Source of the DNA: Bacteroidales bacterium
GTDB lineage: Bacteria > Bacteroidota > Bacteroidia > Bacteroidales > Bacteroidaceae
NCBI GenBank assembly: GCA_004557185.1
Contig: SFEP01000007.1
Location: 1-53,409 of the forward strand
Length of the DNA: 53,409 bases
Direction: 5' to 3'
Every line of letters starts with the position of its first letter. Position 1 is the first letter of the stretch. The notes below the pieces were generated by a model, which did not search any database, was not told the origin of the DNA, and saw only the letters and a list, made by a program, of their open reading frames with translations. Positions 7,752 through 15,892 of this stretch are shown piece by piece. The position numbers were made by a program, and so were the translations under genes.

Positions 7752-8474
7752 ATGGGAATACTCTATTTAGTGCCTACACCCGTCGGCAATCTGGAGGACA
7801 TCACCCTGCGGGCTTTGCGTGTGCTCAAGGAGGTTGACCTCGTGCTGGCCGAGGACACCCGCACCAGCGGCGTGCTTCTGAAGCATTTTGACATCAGCAC
7901 CCACCTCGTGGCTCACCACAAGTTCAACGAGCACCAAACGGCCGAAGCCTTTGCCGCACGCATTGCGGCTGGCGAATGCATGGCGCTCGTCACCGATGCA
8001 GGTACGCCGGGCATCAGCGACCCTGGCTTCATGCTGGTGCGAGCCTGTGTGGCCCGCGGCGTCACGGTGCAGTGCCTGCCGGGTGCCACCGCCTTTGTGC
8101 CCGCTTTGGTGTCGTCGGGGTTGCCTTGCGAGCGTTTCACGTTCGAGGGCTTCCTGCCGCAAAAGAAAGGGCGTGCCTCGCGCCTTGAAGCTTTGGCGGC
8201 CGAGCAGCGCACCATGGTCTTCTACGAGTCGCCCTATCGCGTGGTGAAAACGCTCAGGCAGATGGCCGACGTGTTCGGTGCCGAGCGGCCCTGTTCGGCC
8301 TGCCGCGAAATCAGCAAACTGCATGAGGAGAGCGTGCGCGGCACCCTCGACGAGGTGGCAGCACACTTCGAGCAGCACGAGCCCCGCGGCGAGTTCGTGC
8401 TGGTGGTGCAGGGATGCGAAGCTCCGCGCAAGGGACGAAAAAAGAACGCCGGCACACCCGACGACGAGGCATAG
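7752..8474 (+). CDS. rsmI: 16S rRNA (cytidine-1402-2'-O) methyltransferase
   Basis: RsmI uses S-adenosylmethionine to 2'-O-methylate C1402 in the decoding centre of 16S rRNA. The 240-aa product begins GILYLVPTPVGNLEDITLRAL and has AEDTRTS, the SAM-site segment LVTDAGTPGISDPG and PGATAFVPALVSSGL, all hallmark tetrapyrrole-methylase/RsmI motifs. FYESPYRV and CREISKLHEE follow in the C-terminal half. The last 15 residues are basic and probably flexible. It is followed after 30 bases by a lipoprotein gene on the same strand. Confidence 0.95.
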   Translation: MGILYLVPTPVGNLEDITLRALRVLKEVDLVLAEDTRTSGVLLKHFDISTHLVAHHKFNEHQTAEAFAARIAAGECMALVTDAGTPGISDPGFMLVRACVARGVTVQCLPGATAFVPALVSSGLPCERFTFEGFLPQKKGRASRLEALAAEQRTMVFYESPYRVVKTLRQMADVFGAERPCSACREISKLHEESVRGTLDEVAAHFEQHEPRGEFVLVVQGCEAPRKGRKKNAGTPDDEA

Positions 8475-8504
8475 AAACACAACTATACACGAAACTGACA
8501 CGAC

Positions 8505-9389
8505 ATGAAACGCATTTGCATCTACATGGCGACCATCCTCGCCGTAGCCCTCACCTTGCAGGGCTGTAATACGAAGAAGGAACAGGAGGAGAAGGCCCGC
8601 GACACCAGCGCCGCCACCATCGACTCCTTGCAGCAAGCCCTCACGCAGGCCAAGAACGAGCAGGGCGACTTGGTTGAAACGCTCTCGCAAATTCAGGCCG
8701 GCTTCGACCAGATTAACCAGGCCGAGGGCCGCGTAGGCGTACAGACCAGTCAGGGCGAAGGAGGCAACCGCCAGGCCATCATCGAGAACATGGCCTTCAT
8801 TCAGCGCACGCTCAAGCTGAACAAGGAGCTCATTGCCAACTTGCAGCAGCAACTGCGCACCACCAGCCAGAGCGAGGCCAAAACCAAGGCACAACTCGAG
8901 GAAATGGTGGCCAACTACACTCGCCAGCTCAATGAAAAGTCCGCTGAAATTGAGAGGCTGCGTCAGGAGCTCGCCCAAAAGGACATACAGATAGCCGAGC
9001 AGGGCGCGCAGATTTCCTCGCTCAACGACAATGTGAGCCAGCTCAGCCAGCAGAATGCCGAGAAGGAGCGAACCGTGGCCAAGCAAGACCAGGAACTACA
9101 CACCGCCTACTACGTGTTCGGCACCAAAAAGGAACTGCGCGAGCAGCGCATCCTGCAGAATGGCGAGGTGCTGCGCGGCGGCAACTTCAACAAGGACTAC
9201 TTCACCCGCATCGACCAGCGCGTGACGAAGACCATCAAGCTCTACTCCAAGAGCGCCAAACTCATGACCTCGCATCCCGCCGGCTCCTACACCCTCGACC
9301 GCGACGCCCAGGGCCAGTACACCCTGCGCATCACCCATCCGCAAACCTTCTGGAGCGTGAGCAAGTATCTTGTCATCACCGTGAAGTGA
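8505..9389 (+). CDS. Coiled-coil lipoprotein of unknown function
   Basis: The 294-aa product has a lipoprotein signal peptide with Cys at residue 21 (LTLQGC), so it should be lipid-anchored, probably in the outer membrane. Residues of about 35-190 are rich in Gln, Glu, Lys and Leu with heptad spacing and are predicted coiled coil. A compact C-terminal part (about 195-294) ends in a Thr/Tyr-rich segment around SYTLDRDAQGQYTLRITHPQ. Similar proteins are common in Bacteroidales next to rsmI, without known function. A cell-envelope scaffolding role is possible but not shown. Confidence 0.8.
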   Translation: MKRICIYMATILAVALTLQGCNTKKEQEEKARDTSAATIDSLQQALTQAKNEQGDLVETLSQIQAGFDQINQAEGRVGVQTSQGEGGNRQAIIENMAFIQRTLKLNKELIANLQQQLRTTSQSEAKTKAQLEEMVANYTRQLNEKSAEIERLRQELAQKDIQIAEQGAQISSLNDNVSQLSQQNAEKERTVAKQDQELHTAYYVFGTKKELREQRILQNGEVLRGGNFNKDYFTRIDQRVTKTIKLYSKSAKLMTSHPAGSYTLDRDAQGQYTLRITHPQTFWSVSKYLVITVK

Positions 9390-9444
9390 GCCACGCTGCG
9401 TTCATTCCAATTCACAAAGCGTCCCTTCCTTTATCAAATATAGC

Positions 9445-9484
9445 GCAAGCAGGAGGCCACCCGCCCGGGTAGCCTCCTGCTTGC
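9445..9484 (+). terminator. Hairpin terminator after the coiled-coil lipoprotein
   Basis: GCAAGCAGGAGGC pairs with GCCTCCTGCTTGC, and ACCCG/CGGGT extends the stem past one mismatch. No long T run follows. It ends the rsmI-lipoprotein unit. Confidence 0.7.
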
Positions 9485-9551
9485 GTTGCAGTGAGCAAGG
9501 TGCAGTGCACAGAGCCCGCACGTGCCAAGCCCGCCGCCCGTGCTGCCTCCC

Positions 9552-10586
9552 TCAGGAGTTGCCCTGCGGCTGCGCATACTCGGCGTCCTCCTCCTCCACC
9601 CGTTTCAGCAGTGCCGCCACATTGCGCTGCACCCGTTGGTAGAGCGGGCAGGTGCTGAAGCCGTTGTGCTTGCGCAGCATCTCGTCGATGCAGCCCGCGG
9701 CGTGTTCGTAGGCCGCCAGTTCGTTCTGCATCTGCACCTTGTGTTCAGCCAGTCGCCTTATTTCGTTCTCGCGTTCGCGGCGCAGCCTTTCGCACACCGC
9801 GTTGAGCAGCGGCATCACCACGCCGTCCGCCACGTCGTGGCCGCGCATATACAAATAGGTCGTCTCGGGCGTCACCCCCAGCCCTTCCAGTTCGCGCTGC
9901 AAGGGCTTGTAGGTTTTCCGTGCCTGCGGAAAGGCGCGCTGCAACCTGCTCATTTTGGCGTTCACCACGTGGCGCAGGTGTTCCAGCGTTTGCTCGGGGT
10001 GGTAGAGGTTCACCTGCTGCAGCTGCACCACGTGGTAGAGGTCGAGCATGCTGAACTGCTTGTAACAGTCGTAGCGGTAGCACCAAATGTTCCACACAAA
10101 GAGCGGCCACACCACCTCCGAGTAGGCTGCGAGAAAAGCCTCGAAGTCGAAGATGCGGTGGTCGTTCAGCGTGGTCATGACGCACAGGTTGTGCAGGGCC
10201 GGCGCGTAGCACTGCAAGTTTTCGATGGCGTAGGCGTAGGTGTGAAACACGTACGGGTTGCTGCACACTGCTGCTGAGGTAGGCGTGGCCCCTTGCAGCA
10301 GGTAGTCGTAGTCGGCATCCACGCAGGCAATCATGTATTGCCCCAGGCGTTCGCCCAGTTCGTTGGCCAGCGCGGTCTTCTTGCCCTTGCACAGCGTGGT
10401 GTGCGAGGGCAGCAGCACCTCAAAGCAAGTGCGTTCGGTTTCGAGCGGAGCAAGCAGTTGTCGCCAAAAGTTCACATCGTCGTAACTCTCCACGTACACC
10501 ACGATGCGCCGTCGGGCGTGCTTGCCGCCGAGCTTGTTCATGGCCCTGATGTAAGCGTTGTTCAGGTTTTGGCGGAGCGTTTTCAT
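9552..10586 (-). CDS. DUF4435 (TOPRIM-like) protein, partner of the AAA ATPase
   Basis: The 344-aa product matches the DUF4435 pattern: YVESYDDVNFW near residue 31 with Glu33, and CVDADYDYL near 88 with Asp90 and Asp92. This Glu plus DxD layout is that of TOPRIM nuclease/primase domains. DUF4435 proteins pair with SMC/OLD-like ATPases; the best known is AriB, the toxic nuclease of the PARIS anti-phage system. Here the ATPase gene ends only 11 bases upstream, so the two are surely one operon. The C-terminal two thirds (about 120-344) is alpha-helical, Arg/Glu/Leu-rich and has no motif I know. Defence function is inference; a housekeeping role in Bacteroidales is also possible. Confidence 0.78.
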   Translation of the reverse strand: MKTLRQNLNNAYIRAMNKLGGKHARRRIVVYVESYDDVNFWRQLLAPLETERTCFEVLLPSHTTLCKGKKTALANELGERLGQYMIACVDADYDYLLQGATPTSAAVCSNPYVFHTYAYAIENLQCYAPALHNLCVMTTLNDHRIFDFEAFLAAYSEVVWPLFVWNIWCYRYDCYKQFSMLDLYHVVQLQQVNLYHPEQTLEHLRHVVNAKMSRLQRAFPQARKTYKPLQRELEGLGVTPETTYLYMRGHDVADGVVMPLLNAVCERLRRERENEIRRLAEHKVQMQNELAAYEHAAGCIDEMLRKHNGFSTCPLYQRVQRNVAALLKRVEEEDAEYAQPQGNS

Positions 10587-10597
10587 AGCCGTGGGCG

Positions 10598-11425
10598 TTA
10601 CAGTGTAATGTCCGACACCTCGGTCACGTGGTCTTCCCAGCCATTCATGATGAGGGCGGGCGAGTGTGTGGTCAGAATGATTTGAGCGTTCGGGTTAAGC
10701 TCGTGCACCATGCCTATGAGCCGTTGCTGCCATTCAAAGTGCAGGCTCGCCTCCGGTTCGTCCATAAAGAGCACACAGCGTTGCCCGTCCTGCGTGAGCA
10801 CCGTCAGCAGTATGAGCAGCATCTGCTTCTCGCCGCTCGATAGCAGGTAGGGCGAGAGCGGTTCACCATACTGAATGAAGCGGAGTTCGTTGCTCGTGCG
10901 GTCCATCTTCTTGCCCGTTTCGCTGAACAGGTCGTCCACTATGTCCTGAAAGCGCGTTTTCATCGCCGCCTCGTGTGCCGCCTTCTCGTGCGCCTCAGGG
11001 TCGTGGCTCGTCAGCAGGGCAATCATGCGGTTACCCACGTTCACTTGGTAGTCCAGAAAGCGTCGTTGCACCAGGTAGAGCTGCCAGTCAAGCTCCGTCA
11101 CCACGTGCGCGTCGGCAATGCCCACGGTGCGTTCCGTCACCACCATTTTGCGGTCGAAGCTGCGCAGCACGTCGTAGCGAATGCCTGTGGCATCGGCGGG
11201 GTGAAATCTCATTGTCACGCCCATGCCCTCGTGATCCCCCAGTTCGCCGCTTGCCGGCATTTCGCGCAGGTGCTGCACCATGCGGTTGAGAATGGTGCTT
11301 TTGCCCGCGCCGTTTTTCCCGCTCAGCACGTTCACCGAGGGGTTAAGTTCCCACACAATGTGCTTGTGTCCGCTCCACAGGCTGTTGATTTCGATGCGTT
11401 CAATGTAGTCGGCTAACTTCGTCAT
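10598..11425 (-). CDS. AAA ATPase (SMC/OLD-like ABC-ATPase) of a two-gene cassette
   Basis: The 275-aa product is a compact ABC-type ATPase of the AAA_15/AAA_21 group. Walker A is GKNGAGKST (residues 36-44). The signature is LLSSGEKQ (194-201). Walker B is VLFMDEPEASLH (218-229), with the catalytic Glu next to Asp. The switch His is in TTHSPAL (252-258). It lacks the long coiled coil of SMC proteins; only about 70 residues around EAHEKAAHEAAMKTRF form a helical insertion. The open frame reaches 11464, but MTKLADYIERIEIN at 11425 is the natural start. In PARIS and related systems such an ATPase senses an intruder and controls a TOPRIM effector; this one is smaller than typical AriA. Confidence 0.82.
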   Translation of the reverse strand: MTKLADYIERIEINSLWSGHKHIVWELNPSVNVLSGKNGAGKSTILNRMVQHLREMPASGELGDHEGMGVTMRFHPADATGIRYDVLRSFDRKMVVTERTVGIADAHVVTELDWQLYLVQRRFLDYQVNVGNRMIALLTSHDPEAHEKAAHEAAMKTRFQDIVDDLFSETGKKMDRTSNELRFIQYGEPLSPYLLSSGEKQMLLILLTVLTQDGQRCVLFMDEPEASLHFEWQQRLIGMVHELNPNAQIILTTHSPALIMNGWEDHVTEVSDITL

Positions 11426-11678
11426 AGTGCTATATATATAAGGAGTGTGCCGCCCGCAGTGCAAGTAGCCTCAGCGGGGAGGGCTCAAAGGCAAAGTTCG
11501 GCTTTTTTGTGCAACGCTGCCAAGCCTCCTCGCTTTTTTGTGGTGAAAAATAAGGCACCTCGCAAAAAAAGTGGCATTTTTTTGCCCCCTTCCCTTAAAC
11601 CTACCCAGCATCTAAGCATCCAATACACGTATTTACTGCCAGCAAGGCACTATTTCCCCAACTCCATAACCTTACACA
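11426..11678. other. Divergent intergenic region between the ATPase and outer-membrane barrel genes
   Basis: No clean TAnnTTTG promoter is visible for either gene. On the minus strand GAACTTTG (11492-11499) with TTG (11521-11523) is a weak candidate for the ATPase cassette. The stretch 11500-11590 has several T- and A-rich runs. Confidence 0.4.
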
Positions 11679-14600
11679 ATGTCACACACACACCGTCTGC
11701 TGCTGTTCTTCCTGCTCAGCCTCGCCACCACCCTGGGCTTGCAGGCCCAGCGGCTCGTCATCGCCGGAAAAGTGAGCGACCAGAAAACCAAGAACCCCGT
11801 AGAATATGCCTCCGTGGCCCTGCTCCGCACCGACAGCACCGTCGTCACGGGCACCACCACCGCCGACGACGGCACCTTCAGCCTCCGCGCCAAGGAGGTG
11901 GGCTCTTATCTGCTGCGCCTCACCTACGTGGGCTACCAGCCTGCCTTTACCCGAGTCACCCTCACCGAGCAGAACGACAGCATCTCCCTCCCCAACCTCC
12001 TCATGTCCACCAACGACAACGTGCTGCGCGAGGCCACCGTCTCCGTCACGGCAGCCCGTGTAGAGCAAAAGGACGACACCACCATGTTCAACGCTGCTGC
12101 CTATCGCGTGCCTGCCGGATCGACGCTCGAGGCACTTATCAAGCAGCTACCCGGCGTCGACGTGCAGGACGACGGCACCATCAAGTGGAACGGTAAAACA
12201 GTGTCTGAGTTCCTCATCAACGGCAAGGACTTCTTCAAGGGCGACACACAGACCGCCATGAAGAACCTGCCCACCGACATGGTGAGCAAAATCAAGGCTT
12301 ACGACAAAAAGAGCGACTACACCATGCAAACCGGCATCGACGACGGCGAGGAAACCACCGTGCTCGACATTGCCACCAAGCGCGAGCTCAACCAATCGTG
12401 GGTGGCCAATGCCGACGTAGCCTATGGCACGCACGACCGCTATTCCGCCCGAGCATTTGCCACCCGCTTCACCGACCACACCCGCGTCACTGCCTTCGGA
12501 TCCATGAACAATGTGAACGATGCAGGCTTCGGCGGGCCCCGCGGCTTCGGCGGCAGCTCAGGCCTTGTGGCCACCAAGAATGCGGGTGTCGACTTCAGTT
12601 GGGAAAATGGTAAGGAAAAGCGTGAGGCCGGACGACTCGAACTCGGCGGCAACGTGCGCTACAACCACCGCAGCTCCGATGCCATCACGCGCTCCAACTC
12701 CGAAACCTTCCTTGCCTCGGGCGGCAGCAGTTCCTTTGCCAACGCCCGGAACTTCAGCGGCAACCACTCCACGAGCGTCAACTCCTCCTTCCGTGTGGAG
12801 TGGCAAATTGACTCCATGACCAACCTCACCTTCCGTCCGCAGTACAGCTACTCCGAGTCGCGCAACAGCGGCACCTCTCTCTCCGCCACCTTCAGCGCCG
12901 ACCCCTACGCCCTGCCGGGCATGATTTCGCCACTCGACAGCATTTTCGCCGAGTCGGTCATGCTCAACAACCCCGAGCTCTACGCCCTCATGGTCAACAC
13001 CAACAACCGCTTGTCATTGGGCAACAGCAAGACGCACAACGTCTCGGCCAACCTCAACCTCGTGCGGCGCTTCGGCTCCCGAGGCCGCAACCTCTCCCTA
13101 CGCCTCCGAGGAGGCTACAGCAAGTCGGAGTCGCACAGCTTCTCCATTTCAAAAATCAACTATAGCCGCGCGAGCGGCAAGGCACCGGGCTTCCTCAACC
13201 AGTACAGCACCACCCCCTCCAAAACCTACGAGTACAGCGCACGCCTGGGCTATGTGGAGCCCTTGTGGGGAAAATGGTTCGGCGAAGTGCGCTACCAGTT
13301 CTCCTATAAATATCAAGACAGCAACCGCTCGCGCTACAACCTCGACTCACTCGCCTACGACCCCTACCGCACCCTCTTCCCCGAATACGCCGATTACGGC
13401 GACCCCGACGCCTACCCCATCATCGGTTCACTGCCCACCCGCGACGACGTGCTCAACCATGTGCGCGACCTCAACAACTCGCAGTACGCCGACTACAAAT
13501 ACCTCGACCACACAGCCACCGTGGGCCTGCGCTACAACACGAGCGACATCACCTTCAACGCCGGCGTCGACTTCAACCCCGAGCGCACCAAGATGGCCTA
13601 CAACCGGCCTGGCCAGCACATCGACACACTCATCGTGCGCGACGTCTTCAAGGTGTCGCCCCAGGTGCGCTTCCGCTACAAGTTCAGCAAAACCAAGCAG
13701 CTCGATATACGCTACCGCGGCTCCTCGTCGCAGCCCGCCATGACCGACCTCCTGGCCGTGGTCGACGACTCCGACCCCCTCCACATCAGCATGGGTAACC
13801 CAGGCCTCAAACCCTCGTGGAACAACACGCTGAACGTGCTTTACAACGGTTACGTGCCCGCCTCGCAAACGGGACTCATGGTGGGCATGAGATGGAACCA
13901 GGTCAGCAACTCCGTGGCCAACCGCATGGTCTACGACGAAGCCACCGGTGTGCGCTACACCCGGCCTGAAAACATCGACGGCAAGTGGTCGACCAACGGC
14001 ATCATCGTCTTCAACACGGGGCTGGGCAAAAAGAAACTCTTCACCATCAGCACGCACACCAACATCGACTACAGCCACGACGTGGGCTACGTGAGCCGCA
14101 TGACCAATCCCGCCACCAATCCCGCCCAGAGCCTCTCCCTCTTCGGCGTGCCGCAGTTTGCTGCCTTGGCCACCGCCGAGCCTGCCGCCGAACGCACCTA
14201 CGACTACTACAACGGCGTGTTCCAGCAGGCCGCCTCGCAGAAGAACACCACACGCACCTTCAACGTGGGCGAGAACCTCTCGGCCAACTATCGCTACTCG
14301 TGGTTCGACTTCGGTCTGCAAGGCCGCCTCAACTACCAGCACGCCCGTGCCTCCGTGCAGGAGAACGCCAACCTCGACACCTGGAACTTTGCCTACGGAG
14401 CCAACTTGAACGTCAACCTCAACTGTGGTCTGAGCATCTCCACCGACATCCGCATGAACTCGCGCCGCGGCTACTCCGACGCCTCGATGAACACCAACGA
14501 ACTGCTCTGGAACGCGCAGATTGCCCAGTCGTTCCTCAAAAACCGCGCTGCCACCATCAGCGTGCAGTTCTACGACATCTTGCAGCAGCAGAGCAACATC

Positions 14601-14804
14601 AGCCGCACGCTCTCGGCCACCCAGCGCAGCGACACCTGGAGCAACGCCATCAACTCCTACGTCATGGTGCACTTCATCTACAAGTTCAGCGCCTTCGCCG
14701 GTGGCAAGAGCGAGGAAAAGCAGTTTCAGCGCTTCGAGGGCCGTCCCGGTCCGCCCGACATGCGCGGCCGAGGTGGTATGCCGGCCATGCGTATGGGCCG
14801 ATAA
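11679..14804 (+). CDS. Outer-membrane beta-barrel protein with carboxypeptidase-regulatory-like domain
   Basis: The 1041-aa product has a signal peptide (residues 1-23, cleavage after LQAQ likely). An N-terminal CarboxypepD_reg-like domain follows (about 26-110; IAGKVSDQKTKNPVEYASVALL, GTFSLRAKEVGSYLLRLTYVGY). Then comes a plug-like region (about 120-230; LEALIKQLPGVDVQDDGTIKWNG) and a long barrel region to the C-terminus, rich in aromatic and alternating polar residues. The layout matches the outer-membrane protein beta-barrel family (PF14905) relatives of TonB-dependent receptors. There is no SusD partner next to it, so it is not a classical polysaccharide-utilisation pair; substrate is unknown. 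The last 30 residues are Gly/Arg/Met-rich (GPPDMRGRGGMPAMRMGR), an odd tail for a barrel. Confidence 0.87.
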   Translation: MSHTHRLLLFFLLSLATTLGLQAQRLVIAGKVSDQKTKNPVEYASVALLRTDSTVVTGTTTADDGTFSLRAKEVGSYLLRLTYVGYQPAFTRVTLTEQNDSISLPNLLMSTNDNVLREATVSVTAARVEQKDDTTMFNAAAYRVPAGSTLEALIKQLPGVDVQDDGTIKWNGKTVSEFLINGKDFFKGDTQTAMKNLPTDMVSKIKAYDKKSDYTMQTGIDDGEETTVLDIATKRELNQSWVANADVAYGTHDRYSARAFATRFTDHTRVTAFGSMNNVNDAGFGGPRGFGGSSGLVATKNAGVDFSWENGKEKREAGRLELGGNVRYNHRSSDAITRSNSETFLASGGSSSFANARNFSGNHSTSVNSSFRVEWQIDSMTNLTFRPQYSYSESRNSGTSLSATFSADPYALPGMISPLDSIFAESVMLNNPELYALMVNTNNRLSLGNSKTHNVSANLNLVRRFGSRGRNLSLRLRGGYSKSESHSFSISKINYSRASGKAPGFLNQYSTTPSKTYEYSARLGYVEPLWGKWFGEVRYQFSYKYQDSNRSRYNLDSLAYDPYRTLFPEYADYGDPDAYPIIGSLPTRDDVLNHVRDLNNSQYADYKYLDHTATVGLRYNTSDITFNAGVDFNPERTKMAYNRPGQHIDTLIVRDVFKVSPQVRFRYKFSKTKQLDIRYRGSSSQPAMTDLLAVVDDSDPLHISMGNPGLKPSWNNTLNVLYNGYVPASQTGLMVGMRWNQVSNSVANRMVYDEATGVRYTRPENIDGKWSTNGIIVFNTGLGKKKLFTISTHTNIDYSHDVGYVSRMTNPATNPAQSLSLFGVPQFAALATAEPAAERTYDYYNGVFQQAASQKNTTRTFNVGENLSANYRYSWFDFGLQGRLNYQHARASVQENANLDTWNFAYGANLNVNLNCGLSISTDIRMNSRRGYSDASMNTNELLWNAQIAQSFLKNRAATISVQFYDILQQQSNISRTLSATQRSDTWSNAINSYVMVHFIYKFSAFAGGKSEEKQFQRFEGRPGPPDMRGRGGMPAMRMGR

Positions 14805-14856
14805 GCACGCCACGCTGCCCACGTTCACACAGCCAATTCCATTTCACACCCCCACC

Positions 14857-14891
14857 AAGCCCCCCGACGGTCGCATGCCGCCGGGGGGCTT
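14857..14891 (+). terminator. Terminator after the outer-membrane barrel gene
   Basis: AAGCCCCCC pairs with GGGGGGCTT; inner GGC/GCC pairs may extend it. It lies 53 bases after the stop codon. Confidence 0.65.
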
Positions 14892-14977
14892 GCCGTTGCA
14901 GCCCAGCGGGCCTGACGCCACTTGGTGCCGGATGCCATGCGTGGGATAGGCTCATTGGGCTTCACGAAAAGGAGAAC

Positions 14978-15074
14978 CGCCCGACGGGCTTAGGAGTAGA
15001 CGGAAATAGATTGTACCGCCGAGCCCCTCATATGCTCCCCCGCCCGACGGGCTTAGGAGTAGACGGAAATAGAT
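14978..15074. repeat. Two perfect 34-bp direct repeats, 63-bp offset
   Basis: The 34-bp sequence starting CGCCCGACGGGCTTAGGAGT occurs at 14978-15011 and 15041-15074, separated by 29 unrelated bases. The second copy runs into the 72-bp TACGT element and shares its first three bases (GAT). The offset of 63 is three times 21. There are only two copies and no cas gene. Confidence 0.9.
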
Positions 15075-15143
15075 GCTACGTAAAAAAGTTTACGAACGAC
15101 GTGATTTTTTTTACGTAGTACGTGATATTTTTTACGTAGCATC
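15072..15143. repeat. 72-bp TACGT-family intergenic element, copy 1
   Basis: The element has perfect 16-bp terminal inverted repeats, GATGCTACGTAAAAAA and its complement. ACG recurs at element positions 21, 42 and 63. It can be read as three 18-bp palindromes of TACGTAAAA...TTTTACG type separated by 3 bases. Confidence 0.9.
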
Positions 15144-15239
15144 CCGTTTTACCCCTCAGCCACCTCGCCCGTAACAGATGCTGTAAAGCCAACACTTCAC
15201 CCCATCCCGTTGCACGCGGCCCGCCGCCTGTTGCAAACA

Positions 15240-15311
15240 GATGCCGTGGAAGAAACCTTCCACAGCTGGGGTACTTTGTTCCACGGCTGGGTAGTTTTTT
15301 CCCACGGCATC
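15240..15311 (+). repeat. 72-bp CCGTGG-family intergenic element, copy 2
   Basis: It starts GATGCCGTGGAAGAAA and ends CCACGGCATC. CCAC cores lie at element positions 21, 42 and 63. Both this element and the TACGT element upstream are followed by CCGTTTTAC, so the two families share outside flanks here. Confidence 0.9.
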
Positions 15312-15325
15312 CCGTTTTACGCAAA

Positions 15326-15359
15326 CACCCTCCTTGCTGCACGGGGCAGAAGGAGGGTG
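15326..15359 (-). terminator. Terminator of the short lipoprotein gene
   Basis: CACCCTCCTT pairs with AAGGAGGGTG around a GC-rich loop, 45 bases past the stop codon on the minus strand. Confidence 0.6.
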
Positions 15360-15403
15360 GCAAGCGATGCGATGGGAAGCGTGTGCCGCGGGGCGGCCTT
15401 CGG

Positions 15404-15769
15404 CTATCCTGCTATGTCGAAGTAGAGGGTGTCGGCGTAGGTGGTGCCCACGCCGTTGCTGGCATAGGGGACGGCGTAGTAGTGGCCCGCACCCAGCGAG
15501 TCGGTTTCGGCCGTAAAGGTGGCGGCGGGCTCGGCGGCGGTGCACTTGGCGCGCAGCGTGTCGTTGCCGTAGGCGAAGCCGCACTCCTTCAGGCTGCTGT
15601 TGGGCGAGGCCAGCACAGCACCCGTGAGCACGGCGGTGTGCTGCTTCACCTCCACGCCCACGCTCTGCACGGTGGGGGCAAAGGGCTGCTCGCCGCTGCG
15701 GTCCTCGCCACAGGCGGCTGCCGCGCCGGCCGCTATGGCCAGCAGGACGAGTGAGGGGAAATGCTTCAT
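15404..15769 (-). CDS. Small lipoprotein with a fibronectin-III-like fold
   Basis: The 121-aa product begins MKHFPSLVLLAIAAGAAAAC; Cys20 is the lipidation site, followed by GEDRSGE. The mature part looks like one beta-sandwich of the Bacteroidales FN3-like surface lipoproteins: an AVLTGAVLAS strand, CGFAYGNDT, and AVPYASNGVGTTYADTLYF near the end. An ATG three codons upstream (15778) is an alternative start. The gene stands alone between the repeat-rich region and alaS. Function is unknown; surface exposure is likely. Confidence 0.72.
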   Translation of the reverse strand: MKHFPSLVLLAIAAGAAAACGEDRSGEQPFAPTVQSVGVEVKQHTAVLTGAVLASPNSSLKECGFAYGNDTLRAKCTAAEPAATFTAETDSLGAGHYYAVPYASNGVGTTYADTLYFDIAG

Positions 15770-15843
15770 GATGTGCATGGGAGAGGGTATGGGGTTGGTA
15801 GATGGGCACAGCAGCGAGGCAGCGGTGCCTGGCGGGTGAAAGC

Positions 15844-15879
15844 CACAGGCCGCGACACGTGGGGGTGCCGCGGCCTGTG
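15844..15879 (-). terminator. Terminator of alaS
   Basis: CACAGGCCGCG pairs perfectly (11 bp) with CGCGGCCTGTG around a 14-base loop. It lies 14 bases past the alaS stop codon on the minus strand. Confidence 0.8.
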
Positions 15880-15892
15880 TGTAAGGAGGGGG

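Larger units (their letters stand above)
14805..15403. other. Convergent intergenic region packed with repeats
   Basis: This 599-base gap lies between the 3' ends of the outer-membrane barrel gene (+) and a lipoprotein gene (-). It holds a terminator for each, two 34-bp direct repeats, and one 72-bp element of each family. Between those two lies a 30-bp GATGC...CATC fragment (15177-15206). Two 43-base joins around this fragment share their ends (CATCCCGTT at the left, ACAGATGC at the right) with different middles. Confidence 0.7.

Noticed and set aside
13428..14828. A 466-codon frame antisense to the outer-membrane barrel gene
   Set aside because: It is a composition shadow, with Val/Gly/His bias and no recognisable domain.
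14978..15074. A CRISPR array of two repeats
   Set aside because: Only two repeats exist, the second continues into a known element, and no cas gene is in the window.
15072..15311. The 72-bp elements as miniature transposons (MITEs)
   Set aside because: Terminal inverted repeats exist, but no consistent target-site duplication is seen, and the fixed 21-bp lattice and two unrelated cores do not fit one transposon family. Not excluded without genome-wide data.
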